Assembly: GCA_964440915.1 (NCBI GenBank)
Contig: CAYTTV010000016.1
Span: forward strand, 1 to 64,000
Reading direction: 5' to 3'
From: CAMPJM01 sp964440915
GTDB lineage: Bacteria > Bacteroidota > Bacteroidia > Cytophagales > Cyclobacteriaceae
Length of the DNA: 64,000 bases
Made by a program: the position numbers and the translations under genes. Below are positions 33,808 through 44,300 of this stretch, in pieces. The notes beneath the pieces are model-generated. The model was not told where the DNA came from and did not search any database. It worked only from the letters and a program-made list of their open reading frames with translations. The number at the start of each line of letters is the position of its first letter. Within the stretch, counting starts at the first letter, position 1.

Positions 33808-34848
33808 ATGTCCCTGAGCTATAAATATCTTTTTATTGGTTTTTTCAGCTGTACGCTATTCATTAGTAGCCCTTTTACAGTCTTTAGCCAGGGAAAGCGC
33901 ACCCCCTTTATGTATAAGGACCATCAGGGTGTGGAACGGAGCGTTATCAGGAAAATACTGAATCAGTTTTCACTTACTTTGATGACAGGATATGGCAGGA
34001 CCTATTACAATCATGACCTTTCTGGCTTTTCACTGCTTCAGAAAGGTGACAATCTATACCTTATCGATAACGCCGATTTGACTGACCCGGGCCCAAATAC
34101 AGGGTGGAGCGATTGGCTTATATCACCACAAAATTCAGAAGGACTATACAGCAGCACAGGCGATGCATTGATCCACAGTGATACGACAGAAATTGCCTTT
34201 AAGGTAAGAGGCAGTAGCATTCCGCTATTGATAGGACTCCATTATAATATCAGCCGTTTTAGGATAGGCGCTGGTTTAGCCTTGGAGTACCATACGGTCG
34301 GTAAGTTTTCACCCAAATTTGACGAAAGCTTTCTTTCGGGTTATTCAGGAGAAAAGATCAGCACCCTACAGTCGAGGTTTTTTGGTATGGTCGGCGCTAG
34401 AGTATATGATTACTGGGATTATTCATTTGCAGTGGATGCACAATTTGGAAAACATAATAGAGGAAGTGCCTTTGACAAAAGCCTCATGGAGCAGGGCCTC
34501 TATTTAAATTTGGGCGTTTCTATAGAAAAGAATCTGTCAGAGTACTTTAGGCTGATTTTAAGACCTTCATATGAATTCAGTGGCTATACGCTTCAATTAC
34601 CGGAGAGTCAAAAGACGATAGCGCATAAATCTCCCATGGCCTATCTGCAGGCGGGCATAAGCTTAACATACCCAGAAATTCCTCGCTGTCCCATAAAGTC
34701 GTGCCAAACCCAAATGAAGCACGTTCATTATGGCAAGGAGTTTAGGGGACAACCTTTACACAAAAAGCAAGTTCCGGGATATGGAGAAAATCACCCTGAA
34801 TTAGAAATGTACAAAGGCAAGAAAAAGGGCGAGAGAAACAAACTTTAA
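33808..34848 (+). CDS. Outer-membrane barrel-like protein with Cys and basic C-terminal tail
   Basis: 346 residues. A signal peptide ends near residue 28 (SPFTVFSQ). The body alternates strands (FSLTLMTGYGRTYYNHDLSG, LLIGLHYNISRFRIGAGLALEYH, FFGMVGARVYDYWDYSFAVDAQFG, YFRLILRPSYEFSGYTLQL, YLQAGISLTYPEIPRC), which fits a beta barrel. After the last strand the protein does not stop, but adds about 50 residues with Cys294 and Cys299 (RCPIKSCQTQMKHVHYG) and a strongly basic end (HKKQVPGYGE, KGKKKGERN). I recall similar tails in related Bacteroidota proteins of unknown function. No operon partner is evident. Confidence 0.7.
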   Translation: MSLSYKYLFIGFFSCTLFISSPFTVFSQGKRTPFMYKDHQGVERSVIRKILNQFSLTLMTGYGRTYYNHDLSGFSLLQKGDNLYLIDNADLTDPGPNTGWSDWLISPQNSEGLYSSTGDALIHSDTTEIAFKVRGSSIPLLIGLHYNISRFRIGAGLALEYHTVGKFSPKFDESFLSGYSGEKISTLQSRFFGMVGARVYDYWDYSFAVDAQFGKHNRGSAFDKSLMEQGLYLNLGVSIEKNLSEYFRLILRPSYEFSGYTLQLPESQKTIAHKSPMAYLQAGISLTYPEIPRCPIKSCQTQMKHVHYGKEFRGQPLHKKQVPGYGENHPELEMYKGKKKGERNKL

Positions 34849-35037
34849 AATTTGAAGGGCATATTTGAAAAAATGAAGGACCTCTAAAATTCAACTGATG
34901 ATAAATCCTTTCTGCTATTCCCTTTTCTATATTAAGCTTTTCTCAAACGTTTTATTCGCTCTTTTTCCGTTATTATTTATCTAAAAATTATGTAACTTGC
35001 CACTTCAATTGGACAAGAAATAATAGATTAATTATAT

Positions 35038-37608
35038 ATGGCAGAAGGAGCTAAGGAGAATATTATTCCTATCAATATTGAGGATGAGATGCGGGGCGCA
35101 TACATTGATTATTCAATGTCCGTGATTGTATCCAGAGCATTACCAGACGTTCGAGATGGCATGAAACCCGTTCACCGAAGGGTTTTATATGGTATGCTGG
35201 AGCTTGGAGTCAACTATAATAAGGCTTACAAGAAGTCAGCAAGGATCGTAGGAGAGGTTTTAGGTAAATATCACCCTCATGGTGATTCCTCTGTATACAT
35301 GACGATGGTGCGGATGGCCCAGCCGTGGTCATTGCGCTATCCACTGGTAGACGGACAGGGTAACTTTGGGTCGGTGGATGGTGACATGCCTGCGGCCATG
35401 AGGTACACCGAAGCTCGTCTAAAAAGGATAGCCGAAGAGCTGCTTTCAGACCTTAATAAAGAAACGGTTGACTATCAGCCCAACTTTGATGACTCTCTGA
35501 AGGAGCCCAGCGTGCTCCCAGCCAAATTGCCCAACCTGTTGCTCAATGGGACTTCGGGGATTGCCGTGGGAATGGCTACCAATATGCCTCCTCACAACCT
35601 TACGGAAGTGGTCGATGGTATCATAGCTTATATTGATGATAATGATATTACCATAGAGGGCCTCATGCAGTATATAACGGCTCCTGACTTTCCTACAGGT
35701 GCCACGATATACGGCTATCAAGGCGTAAAATCCGCTTTTGAGACAGGCAGGGGCAGTATAGTAATGCGGGCAAAAGCAAGCTTTGAAACCACCAAAACAG
35801 GCAAAGAGCAGATCATTGTGGAAGAGATTCCTTATATGGTCAACAAGGCCAGTATGATCGAAAGAACGGCCGCTTTGGTGAATGAAAAAAAGATTGAGGG
35901 GATTTCTGATATCAGGGATGAATCTGACAGAGACGGGATGCGCATCGTATATGACCTTAAAAGAGATGCTATTCCTAATGTGGTGCTCAATAACCTTTAT
36001 AAATACACCCAACTCCAATCATCATTTGGTGTAAATAATGTGGCTCTAGTGAAAGGAAGGCCACAAATGCTCAACCTAAAAGACCTCATCGTTTACTACG
36101 TGGAACACCGCCACGAGGTAGTGGTGAGAAGGACGGAATACGACCTAAGGGAAGCAGAGAAAAGAGCACATATTCTAGAAGGATACCTTATAGCGTTGGA
36201 CAACTTGGATGAGGTAATCAACCTTATTCGTTCTTCAAGAGATCCAGAAATTGCCCGAAACGGTCTTATAGAGCGTTTCAGCTTGAGTGAAATTCAAGCA
36301 CGGGCTATTTTAGAAATGCGGTTGCAACGTCTTACCGGTCTTGAAAGGGAAAAGATTCAGCAAGAGTATGAAGAGATTAAAGCACTTATCGAAGATCTAA
36401 AAGATATTTTGGCTAGAGAAGAGCGCAGGATGTCAATAATAAAAGACGAGTTGCTGCAACTGAAAGACCGATATGGTGATGAAAGAAGAACCCTCATTGA
36501 ACATAGCGCTGACGACATTACTATAGAAGATATGATCCCTAATGAAGAGATGGTGATTACCATTTCTAATCAGGGGTATATCAAAAGAACTCCTTTGGCT
36601 GAGTATAAACTACAAGGTAGGGGAGGGGTAGGCTCAAAAGGAGTATCTACCAAAGACAATGACTACACAGAGCATTTATTCATTGCTCATGCACACAATT
36701 ATTTGCTCATTTTCACAGAATTAGGCAAAGTGTTTTGGAAGAAAGTGTATGCTATTCCTGAAGGAAGTAAAATCGCCAAAGGAAGAGCGATACAAAACCT
36801 GATAAACATCGAAGCCGAAGATTCTGTTCGAGCTGTAATTAATGTTGCCAGCCTTAAGGACGAAGATTATGTAAATAATAACTTTTTGGTAATGTGCACT
36901 GAAAAGGGGACTATCAAAAAGACCTCTCTGGAAGCATATTCCAGGCCTCGTCAAAATGGTATTATGGCGATTACCATCAACGAAGGCGACAGATTGCTGA
37001 ACGTCAGCTTAACCAATGGCAACAACCATATTATTATTGCAAAACGCTCTGGAAGGGCGATTCATTTCCACGAATCTGACGTGAGGTCTATGGGCCGAAC
37101 AGCCGCTGGCGTGAAAGGCGTAACGCTAGAAGGGGAAGATGATAAGGTAGTCGGCATGGTTTGTGTTGCCAGAGAAGATTCCCATTTGTTGGTAGTTTCT
37201 GAAAGGGGATATGGCAAGCGATCTTCCATTGAGGAGTTCCGGATTACGAAAAGAGGAGGAAAAGGAGTGAAGAGCCTAAACGTTACGGAAAAAACTGGAA
37301 AGCTTGTTGCTATAAAGGAAGTAACCGATACAGATGACCTTATGATTATCAATAAGTCGGGAATCATCATTCGGATTGCCGTAGCAAACTTGCGGGTAAT
37401 GGGACGTGCCACGCAAGGGGTAAGGCTTATTCGCTTAAACGAAAATGATGCGATCTCTTCGATAGCAAAAGTGACTAAGATAGATGAGGATGAAGAGGAG
37501 CTAGGCGTGGATGGTGTCATACAAGAAGGGGATATTCAGGCAGAAGACTTGATAAATCCTGATGAACCAGATACAAATGAGCTTGATACGAATGAAGATA
37601 ATGACTAG
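35038..37608 (+). CDS. gyrA: DNA gyrase subunit A
   Basis: 856 residues. With GyrB it introduces negative supercoils. The N-terminal breakage-reunion domain contains the catalytic Tyr123 (AMRYTEARL, with Arg122 before it). The quinolone-determining region reads HPHGDSSVYMTMVRMAQ: Ser84 corresponds to E. coli Ser83, and Met88 takes the place of E. coli Asp87. The C-terminal beta-pinwheel carries the GyrA box at about 526-532 (QGRGGVG), which separates gyrase from topoisomerase IV. The acidic tail (EPDTNELDTNEDND) is usual. A monocistronic gene with a long AT-rich leader. Confidence 0.97.
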   Translation: MAEGAKENIIPINIEDEMRGAYIDYSMSVIVSRALPDVRDGMKPVHRRVLYGMLELGVNYNKAYKKSARIVGEVLGKYHPHGDSSVYMTMVRMAQPWSLRYPLVDGQGNFGSVDGDMPAAMRYTEARLKRIAEELLSDLNKETVDYQPNFDDSLKEPSVLPAKLPNLLLNGTSGIAVGMATNMPPHNLTEVVDGIIAYIDDNDITIEGLMQYITAPDFPTGATIYGYQGVKSAFETGRGSIVMRAKASFETTKTGKEQIIVEEIPYMVNKASMIERTAALVNEKKIEGISDIRDESDRDGMRIVYDLKRDAIPNVVLNNLYKYTQLQSSFGVNNVALVKGRPQMLNLKDLIVYYVEHRHEVVVRRTEYDLREAEKRAHILEGYLIALDNLDEVINLIRSSRDPEIARNGLIERFSLSEIQARAILEMRLQRLTGLEREKIQQEYEEIKALIEDLKDILAREERRMSIIKDELLQLKDRYGDERRTLIEHSADDITIEDMIPNEEMVITISNQGYIKRTPLAEYKLQGRGGVGSKGVSTKDNDYTEHLFIAHAHNYLLIFTELGKVFWKKVYAIPEGSKIAKGRAIQNLINIEAEDSVRAVINVASLKDEDYVNNNFLVMCTEKGTIKKTSLEAYSRPRQNGIMAITINEGDRLLNVSLTNGNNHIIIAKRSGRAIHFHESDVRSMGRTAAGVKGVTLEGEDDKVVGMVCVAREDSHLLVVSERGYGKRSSIEEFRITKRGGKGVKSLNVTEKTGKLVAIKEVTDTDDLMIINKSGIIIRIAVANLRVMGRATQGVRLIRLNENDAISSIAKVTKIDEDEEELGVDGVIQEGDIQAEDLINPDEPDTNELDTNEDND

Positions 37609-37693
37609 CAATTTTTAACTTAAACCCAATTATACTTTTACAAATAATTATGTATGCTTTCGGGCCATCGTGATTATAAAACAATTGATACCT

Positions 37694-38839
37694 ATGAAGA
37701 CCATGCAAAAAATCCTGTTTGTGTTCGTGTTCGTTTTTGCTAGCACATTAGCTTGGGCACAAAATTCAAACGTTAGAAAAGCTGAGGCCGCCAAAGAAAA
37801 AGGCGACCTAGCAGAAGCAATGCAGCTTATAGAAGAGGCTACAAAACATGACAAAACGAAGGACGATCCTAAAACTTGGTACACTAAAGCCACTATCCAT
37901 GAGGCGATGTTGGTTGGCCCCGATGGCGAAATATTGGACATCAGCCAGTTAGATAAAACCGTAGAGGCTTACAAAAAGGCAAAAGAGGTATCAGGTGGTT
38001 CAGGTACATATGCTGTGTTTTCCGACCAACGGATCGAAGCCATATGGGGTCAGTTCTTGAATACTGGTGCTGAAGCTTATCAAAACCAAGAGTTTGAAGC
38101 AGCCTTGGAAAGCTTTGAAACAGCTGCAAAGTTAATGCCTGAAGACACAACGGCATATCTATACGCAGGTATTTCAGCCCAGCAAGCAGAGATTTGGGAC
38201 AAGGCTGCCCAAAACTATTATAAGTTGATGGACTTGGGCTACGAGCAAAAGGACATTTATAATAGTGTAATCTATATCGAAAGAGCAATCAATAGCGACA
38301 ATGAAAAAGCATTGGAAGTTGTGAGAAGAGGTAGAGCGGTTTTTCCTGATGATAAAGATTTGATGAAGGAAGAAATCAATCTGCTCATCGTAACTGATCA
38401 GGCAGAAGAAGCTCGAATAAAGCTGGAGAATGCTATTCAGTCGGAGCCAGACAATGCCAATCTCTATTACAATCTGGCCTTTCTTTACGATCAAATAGAT
38501 GAAACTGACAAGGCTATCGAAAGTTACAAAAAAGCGGTAGAGCTCGAGCCTAACTACTTCGATGCGAATTTTAACCTAGCAGTTGTGTACTATAATAAGG
38601 CAGCCGATCTGATCAAAAAATCCAATGATATGGACCTGAAAACTTATCAAAAGGAAGGGAAAAAGTTAGAAGAAACAGCAAAAGAAGACTTTAGACGATC
38701 TTTACCCTACTTCGAAAAGGCACATGAGATAAACCCTCAGGACCTTACTGTGCTGGAAACCCTCCAAACAGTTTATTCACAATTAAGAATGAATGATAAG
38801 GTTGCAGAACTGTCTAAAAAGATAGAAGCTTTGAATTAA
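37694..38839 (+). CDS. Exported TPR protein
   Basis: 381 residues from ATG 37694, chosen over an upstream GTG at 37670 because it gives a clean signal peptide (KILFVFVFVFASTLAWAQ). The rest consists of tetratricopeptide repeats, helix pairs such as RKAEAAKEKGDLAEAMQLIEEA, LNTGAEAYQNQEFEAALESFETAAKLMPEDT, ANLYYNLAFLYDQIDETDKAIESYKKAVELEPNYFDANFNLAVVYYNKA and LPYFEKAHEINPQDLTVLETL. It probably serves as a protein-interaction scaffold in the periplasm or at the outer membrane. A terminator follows. Partner unknown. Confidence 0.9.
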   Translation: MKTMQKILFVFVFVFASTLAWAQNSNVRKAEAAKEKGDLAEAMQLIEEATKHDKTKDDPKTWYTKATIHEAMLVGPDGEILDISQLDKTVEAYKKAKEVSGGSGTYAVFSDQRIEAIWGQFLNTGAEAYQNQEFEAALESFETAAKLMPEDTTAYLYAGISAQQAEIWDKAAQNYYKLMDLGYEQKDIYNSVIYIERAINSDNEKALEVVRRGRAVFPDDKDLMKEEINLLIVTDQAEEARIKLENAIQSEPDNANLYYNLAFLYDQIDETDKAIESYKKAVELEPNYFDANFNLAVVYYNKAADLIKKSNDMDLKTYQKEGKKLEETAKEDFRRSLPYFEKAHEINPQDLTVLETLQTVYSQLRMNDKVAELSKKIEALN

Positions 38840-38869
38840 CTATCATTTCAAAATATTTGAAATAAGAAG

Positions 38870-38896
38870 GAGAGCGACATACGCTCTCTTTTTTTT
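38870..38896 (+). terminator. Rho-independent terminator
   Basis: GAGAGCG (38870-38876) and CGCTCTC (38882-38888) form a 7-bp stem with a 5-base loop, followed by eight T. It ends the TPR gene at 37694-38839. Confidence 0.9.
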
Positions 38897-38933
38897 GTGA
38901 TGAACTTCTGAAATTTGTGATGAACTTCTGAAA
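38894..38933. repeat. Exact 20-bp tandem duplication
   Basis: TTTGTGATGAACTTCTGAAA occurs twice in a row. It overlaps the last T of the terminator and lies upstream of the minus-strand gene ending at 38953. It looks like a replication-slippage duplication. Confidence 0.85.
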
Positions 38934-38952
38934 ATAGACTTATAAGAATTAA

Positions 38953-39747
38953 CTATTTCGTTTCCTCTTCCATCAATTTATTAAGCGCTTTCATCAATAA
39001 GCTATCGGGCACTACTGTGCTCGAAGCAGCTTGTATTTTATTCATGATTCCGGGAACTACTCTTCTTTTTCCTTCCATCAGCCCTTCATACCCTGCAATA
39101 GCAACTTCTTCCGGTGTATATAACGGTATGTTCTGATACAAAACAGTTTCTTCAGCATTGGCCCGTCTGAAGAAGTCGGTGTCGCTACCTCCAGGATATA
39201 GTGCAGTTAAAGTGACACCGGTATCTTTAATCTCTTCTTGAAGTGCTTCTGTGAAGAAATGAACAAATGCCTTTGTAGCAGAATAGACAGCAAATCGGGG
39301 TGCCGGTACTAACCCGAAAATTGAAGATACTTGTAGGATTTTTCCTTGACCCCTTAATACCATTTCTCGAAGGAATAACTTGGTAAGTTCCATTACGGCT
39401 ACAATATTTAAATTGATCATGTCTAACTCCTTCTGCATTTCATTCTCTACAAAAAGGCCATGATCTCCTACACCCGCATCGTTGATGAGGAAGTCTACCT
39501 CCAACTTATGCATGTCCACCTTTTCATACAGCGCTCCTGCTGCACCTTGTTGGGCAAGATCGACAGAAAAATGATGGATTGTTATATCAGGAAAATCTTT
39601 TCTAAGCGATTGTTCACAAGACAAAAGCTTATCCTTATCCCTCGCTACTAATATCAAATTGTGATTGTCGTTTGCAAATAGCTTACATAGCTCCCAACCA
39701 AATCCGCTCGTGGCTCCAGTAATTAATGCAGTTTTCCGGGTATTCAT
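38953..39747 (-). CDS. Short-chain dehydrogenase/reductase (SDR)
   Basis: 264 residues of the classical SDR type. The cofactor-binding motif is TGATSGFG, followed by LVARDKDKL. The NNAG motif is replaced by NDAGVG. The catalytic Ser lies in ILQVSSIFGLVP and the Tyr and Lys in YSATKAFVHFF. The C-terminal part LYPGGSDTDFFRRAN is typical of the DltE/YqjQ-like oxidoreductases of unknown substrate. Not part of an operon. The downstream neighbour on the plus strand (the TPR gene) is convergent. Confidence 0.92.
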   Translation of the reverse strand: MNTRKTALITGATSGFGWELCKLFANDNHNLILVARDKDKLLSCEQSLRKDFPDITIHHFSVDLAQQGAAGALYEKVDMHKLEVDFLINDAGVGDHGLFVENEMQKELDMINLNIVAVMELTKLFLREMVLRGQGKILQVSSIFGLVPAPRFAVYSATKAFVHFFTEALQEEIKDTGVTLTALYPGGSDTDFFRRANAEETVLYQNIPLYTPEEVAIAGYEGLMEGKRRVVPGIMNKIQAASSTVVPDSLLMKALNKLMEEETK

Positions 39748-39917
39748 TTTTTTATGGTTTTAGTGGCACATTAGTCTTTTATTCAAGACTGTATGAGCAT
39801 CAATTGTTTAATTAAATACTGAGGGGAAGGAAATGTAGGATATTTATGCGCACACTAAATAAGAATGGGCTTTCCATCATTTATATACCATATAAAACCA
39901 TAAGATATGGCTAAAAA

Positions 39918-39954
39918 AAAGATGGTACCCCTCATTAAAAGGAATACCATCTTT
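39918..39954 (-). terminator. Terminator of the RND efflux operon
   Basis: AAAGATGGTA (39918-39927) and TACCATCTTT (39945-39954) form a perfect 10-bp stem with a 17-base loop. On the minus strand it is followed by TTTTTAG. It lies 27 bases after the stop of the outer-membrane factor gene. Confidence 0.85.
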
Positions 39955-39980
39955 TTAAAAATCTTTGTAAGAAAAACTAC

Positions 39981-41381
39981 CTATTGCCAGCCGCCACCTA
40001 AGGCTCTGTACAATTCCACTATGGAATTAAGTTGGGTAAAGTGTGCATTAATTAAATCTAGTTGCGCATATAAAGCATTTTGCCTTGCTGTCAATACTTC
40101 AAGATAATTGACCATACCGTTGTTGAGCAATTCTTCTGAATATATTGTGGCAGTATCATAAGCTTCATATTGTAGCGTCTTGATATCGATGCGTTCTTCA
40201 GCAGTTTCAAAAGTATAGAGTGCATCAGAAACTTCCCTGCTAGCATTCAAAATGGCCTTCCGGAAATTGAGCAATGCCTGCTCCTGCTGTGCCTGTGCCA
40301 CTTCATATTGCGTACGAATGCGTCGGCCATTAAGGATAGGCTGTGTAAGCGACCCCATGAGAGAGGCAAACAATGAGTTTGCGTTCAACAGTTGATCTAT
40401 TTCAAGGCTTTGGAATCCGCCAGTAGCAGATATTCGCAACGAAGGGTAGAAGTCACTCCTGGCTACGTTGGTCATTTCAAAGGCATTAATAAGGCCATAT
40501 TCGGCAGCCATTACATCGGGGCGATTACGCAGCAGTTGAATGGGAAATCCGATTTTTATGTCTTGGTTGATGGCCTGCTCTTCCAATCTTCCTCTATCAA
40601 TAGCTTGTGGCGCTTCCCCTAACAAAATAGACATGGTATTTTCCAAAAGCTTAATATTGGTTTTCAAATCCAATAAAATGCTCTGTGCATCATACAGTTG
40701 TGCTTCGGTTTGCTTCACACCCACCTCAGTCACGTAGCCCGCTTCTTTCAGTGCTTTGGTTGTTTCCAAACTGCTTTCTCGGTTGGCGATAGATTGTTCA
40801 GTGATTCTTATCTGCTCGTCGAGCGCTACTAATTGATAATAAACGGTAGCAATACTGGCAACAAGCTGGGTTTTCACCGCTTTGTGAGCCGCTACTGTCT
40901 GCAAATATGAGGCTTCCGATGCTCTCTTATAACTCCTGATCTTACCCCATATATCTGCTTCCCAAGAAGCATTGGCTGAAAGCTCGAATTGCGAAATACC
41001 GCCATCGTACAGTGCGCCCATCTGCCCATTGCTAGACAATTCTTGATGCGAAGCCTGTCCTGTGGCACCAATAGTAGGGAGGAATCCCGCTCTTCCTTGT
41101 TTATAGTAGGCATTCGCAGCTACGATTTGTTGTAAAGCAATTCGGATATCGAGATTGTTTTCTAACCCTTCCTCTATGTGACCCATAAGTAAAGGGTCGG
41201 TAAAAAGCCCTCTCCAGGAAACTTCCGCCATGGTGATGCTATCCTCAGGCAATTGATCGGTTCTGAAATAAGCTTCATTCACCACTTCAGGTCGTTGGTA
41301 ATCCCGAGCCACAAAACATGACTGGAGGAAAACCAACAGAACTGGTGCAAAAATTAGTTTATTGATTGTTTTTCTCTTCAT
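39981..41381 (-). CDS. Outer-membrane efflux factor (TolC/OprM, NodT family)
   Basis: 466 residues. Lipobox LQSC puts the lipidated Cys at residue 22. The family pattern is visible: an internal repeat of coiled-coil helices (NNLDIRIALQQIVAANAYYKQGRAGFLPTIGATG, SIANRESSLETTKALKEAGYVTE, NAFEMTNVARSDFYPSLRISATGGFQ, QAQQEQALLNFRKAILNASREVSDAL). It should form the trimeric channel that exports substrates to the outside. Last gene of the RND operon, 18 bp after the pump gene, and followed by a terminator. Confidence 0.94.
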   Translation of the reverse strand: MKRKTINKLIFAPVLLVFLQSCFVARDYQRPEVVNEAYFRTDQLPEDSITMAEVSWRGLFTDPLLMGHIEEGLENNLDIRIALQQIVAANAYYKQGRAGFLPTIGATGQASHQELSSNGQMGALYDGGISQFELSANASWEADIWGKIRSYKRASEASYLQTVAAHKAVKTQLVASIATVYYQLVALDEQIRITEQSIANRESSLETTKALKEAGYVTEVGVKQTEAQLYDAQSILLDLKTNIKLLENTMSILLGEAPQAIDRGRLEEQAINQDIKIGFPIQLLRNRPDVMAAEYGLINAFEMTNVARSDFYPSLRISATGGFQSLEIDQLLNANSLFASLMGSLTQPILNGRRIRTQYEVAQAQQEQALLNFRKAILNASREVSDALYTFETAEERIDIKTLQYEAYDTATIYSEELLNNGMVNYLEVLTARQNALYAQLDLINAHFTQLNSIVELYRALGGGWQ

Positions 41382-41399
41382 TGTTTAAGATATCTTGAA

Positions 41400-44300
41400 T
41401 TAACTGTTAGAAGCTATTTCTTCTTTGATTTCTGGTTTTCCACTGATCTTTTCTTGGAGCCACTCAAAAAGGATATATAGTATCGGAATGACAAACACAC
41501 CGACTACAGTGCCCACTAAAAGGCCACCCACAGCACCAGTACCGATAGAGCGGTTTCCAACTGCACCTGTTCCGCCGGCAAATACCAGCGGCATCAAACC
41601 AATAATGAACGCAAACGAGGTCATTAATATAGGCCTTAAACGGACCTTAGCGCCATCAAAAGCAGCTTCTACTATGGTAAATCCGGCCCTTCGACGTTGG
41701 ATGGCAAACTCCACAATCAAAATGGCATTTTTTGCCAGCAAGCCTATCAGCATTATCAAGGCAATCTGAAAGTAGACGTTCACTTCTAATCCTGCTAGCT
41801 TGGTGGTGAGGTAAGCGCCCATAATACCCACTGGTAAGGATAGCAGTACTGACAATGGCAATAAATAACTTTCATATTGACCAGCCAGAATGAAGTACAC
41901 AAACAAGACACTTAAAATAATAATAAAAGTAGTTTGATTGCCCGCTGCGATTTCTTCTCTTGTCAAACCAGAAAAGTCCACTGTATAGTTGGTTGGAAGA
42001 GCCGTGGCACTTACTTCTTGTACGGCCCTGATAGCATCTCCAGAAGAGTAGCCTGGGGCAGAAGCACCGTTTACATTGGCTGAGTTGAACAAGTTGAATC
42101 GTGTTACAGCTTGAGGGCCGTATACGCGCTTTAGATTGACAAACTCAGTGATTGGGGCCATTTCTCCTTGAGAATTCCTCACAAAGATCGCATTGAGATC
42201 GGACGTGTTGGCACGGTCTTCTGGTAGTGCCTGAACAAACACTCTATACTGCTTTCCAAATCTTGAGAAGTCTGCTGCATAAATACCCCCAATATACCCC
42301 TGTAGCGTCCCGAATATACTGCTTATAGAAACCCCTGCTTCTTTTGCTTTAGGAGCATCAAGCATGATCTCATATTGTGGGTAGTTGGTGTTGAAAGAAC
42401 TTTGGGCATACAGGATTTCTGGACGCTGCATCAAGCGTCCCAAAAATTCTTCGGTTACCCTATCCAGCTCAGTGAAGTCTCCTCCCAATCTGTCTAATAC
42501 CAACATTTCAAATCCTGACGACACCCCGAAACCTGGTACACTAGGAGGGGCAAAGAATAGGATATTGGCATCTGGAATGCTGGCAGCAGCCTGAAACATT
42601 TGTCCCATGATGGCATCTGCAGACATTGATTCATCTGTCCTTTCGTCCCAATTTTTCAATTTCAAAAACCCGAGGCCATAGTTACTTCCTGCTCCCGAGA
42701 TAAGGCTAAATCCGTTTACAAGCGATCCTCCTTCTACGCCAGGGATATCCTTTATCTTGTTATACAACTCTTGTGAAACCGCCACTGTCCTGTCTAAAGA
42801 AGCACCTGCTGGAAGTTCTATATTGGTAAAGATCATCCCTCTGTCTTCGTTAGGCACAAAACCTGTAGGGGTTGTGGTAGCAGACCAGTAGATAATGCCG
42901 ACAGAAGCCAATAAAATAGCCGCTGTCACCCATTTATGCCTATACAAAAAGGAAAGCGAGCGTACATATCTTTTGGTCGTGGCTTCAAAAGCAATATTGA
43001 AGTTTTTGAAAAACCTTTGTAAAAGATTCGTCTTTTCTTTCTTTTCATGGGTAGGCTTCAAGAATATGGCACAAAGTGCCGGGCTTAGCGTTAGCGCATT
43101 AACTGCAGAAATAGCGATTGCCACAATAAGGGTTACGCCAAACTGCTCATAAAAAACGCCTGTCGGTCCTGTAATAAAAGTTACGGGAATAAATACGGCT
43201 CCCATTACCAAAGTAATAGAGATAATGGCTCCTGTGATTTCTTCCATCGCCTTGTGGGTAGCTTCTCTGGCGCTTTTCATTCCTCCCTCTAGTTTCGCAT
43301 GGACCGCCTCTACCACAACAATGGCGTCATCAACCACAATTCCGATTGCGAGTACTAAAGCAAAAAGGGTCAGTAGGTTGATTGAGTATCCAAAGAGTCC
43401 TAAGAAAAAGAATGTTCCTATGATAGAGACAGGAACAGCAATGGCCGGGATAAGGGTGGACCTAAAATCCTGAAGGAAAATGAATACCACCAAGAATACT
43501 AGGATAAAAGCTTCAATCAAAGTGACAACCACTTTATTGATGGAGGCGTTCAAAAATTCGTTGGTATCGAAATTCACCATTACGTTCAAGCCTACTGGAA
43601 GGTTTTCCTTGAGCTCATCCAATCTTTCATGAATATTTTCGATAATCTCCTGAGCATTGGATCCAGGAGTTTGGTATACACCCATACTTACACCAGGTTG
43701 CCCGTTATAATAAGAAATGGCGGTATATCCTTCTGCGTCGAGCTCTACTTCTGCTACATCTTTCAGTCGCAGATACTGCCCGTTCCCAAGTGCCTTTATC
43801 ACTATGTCCTCATATTGTTCCGGAGTATTGAATCTACCCCCATATTTGATGATATATTCAAATGCTTGCCCACTATTTTGTCCCAGTGCTCCAGCTGCTG
43901 CTTCCAAACTTTGCTCATTGATAGAAGCAATGACATCGGCTGGAATCAATTCATAAGCCGATAACTTCTCGGGCTGAAGCCATATTCGCATGGCGTAATT
44001 CTTAGCGCCAAACACACTCACGTCTCCCACACCCCTGATTCTTTTTAGGTCGGGAAGGACGTTTATGTTCAGGTAGTTTTGGATATAAGTGGCGTCATAA
44101 TTTTCATTTTCGGAATAAAAGGTGATGAACATCAGTGAACTGGTCTGTTGCTTTTGTGTGGTAACCCCAGATTGGGTCACTTCACGTGGCAAAAGAGGAG
44201 TAGCCCTGGCCACCCGGTTTTGAACGTTTACAGCCGCAATATCAGGATCTATGCCCTGCTCAAAAAACACTTCAATCGAGGCCGAGCCGTTATTACTAGC

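Noticed and set aside
35286..35330. Acquired fluoroquinolone resistance in gyrA
   Set aside because: The Met at the E. coli 87 position could be normal for the lineage and Ser at position 83 is intact, so no resistance mutation can be claimed.
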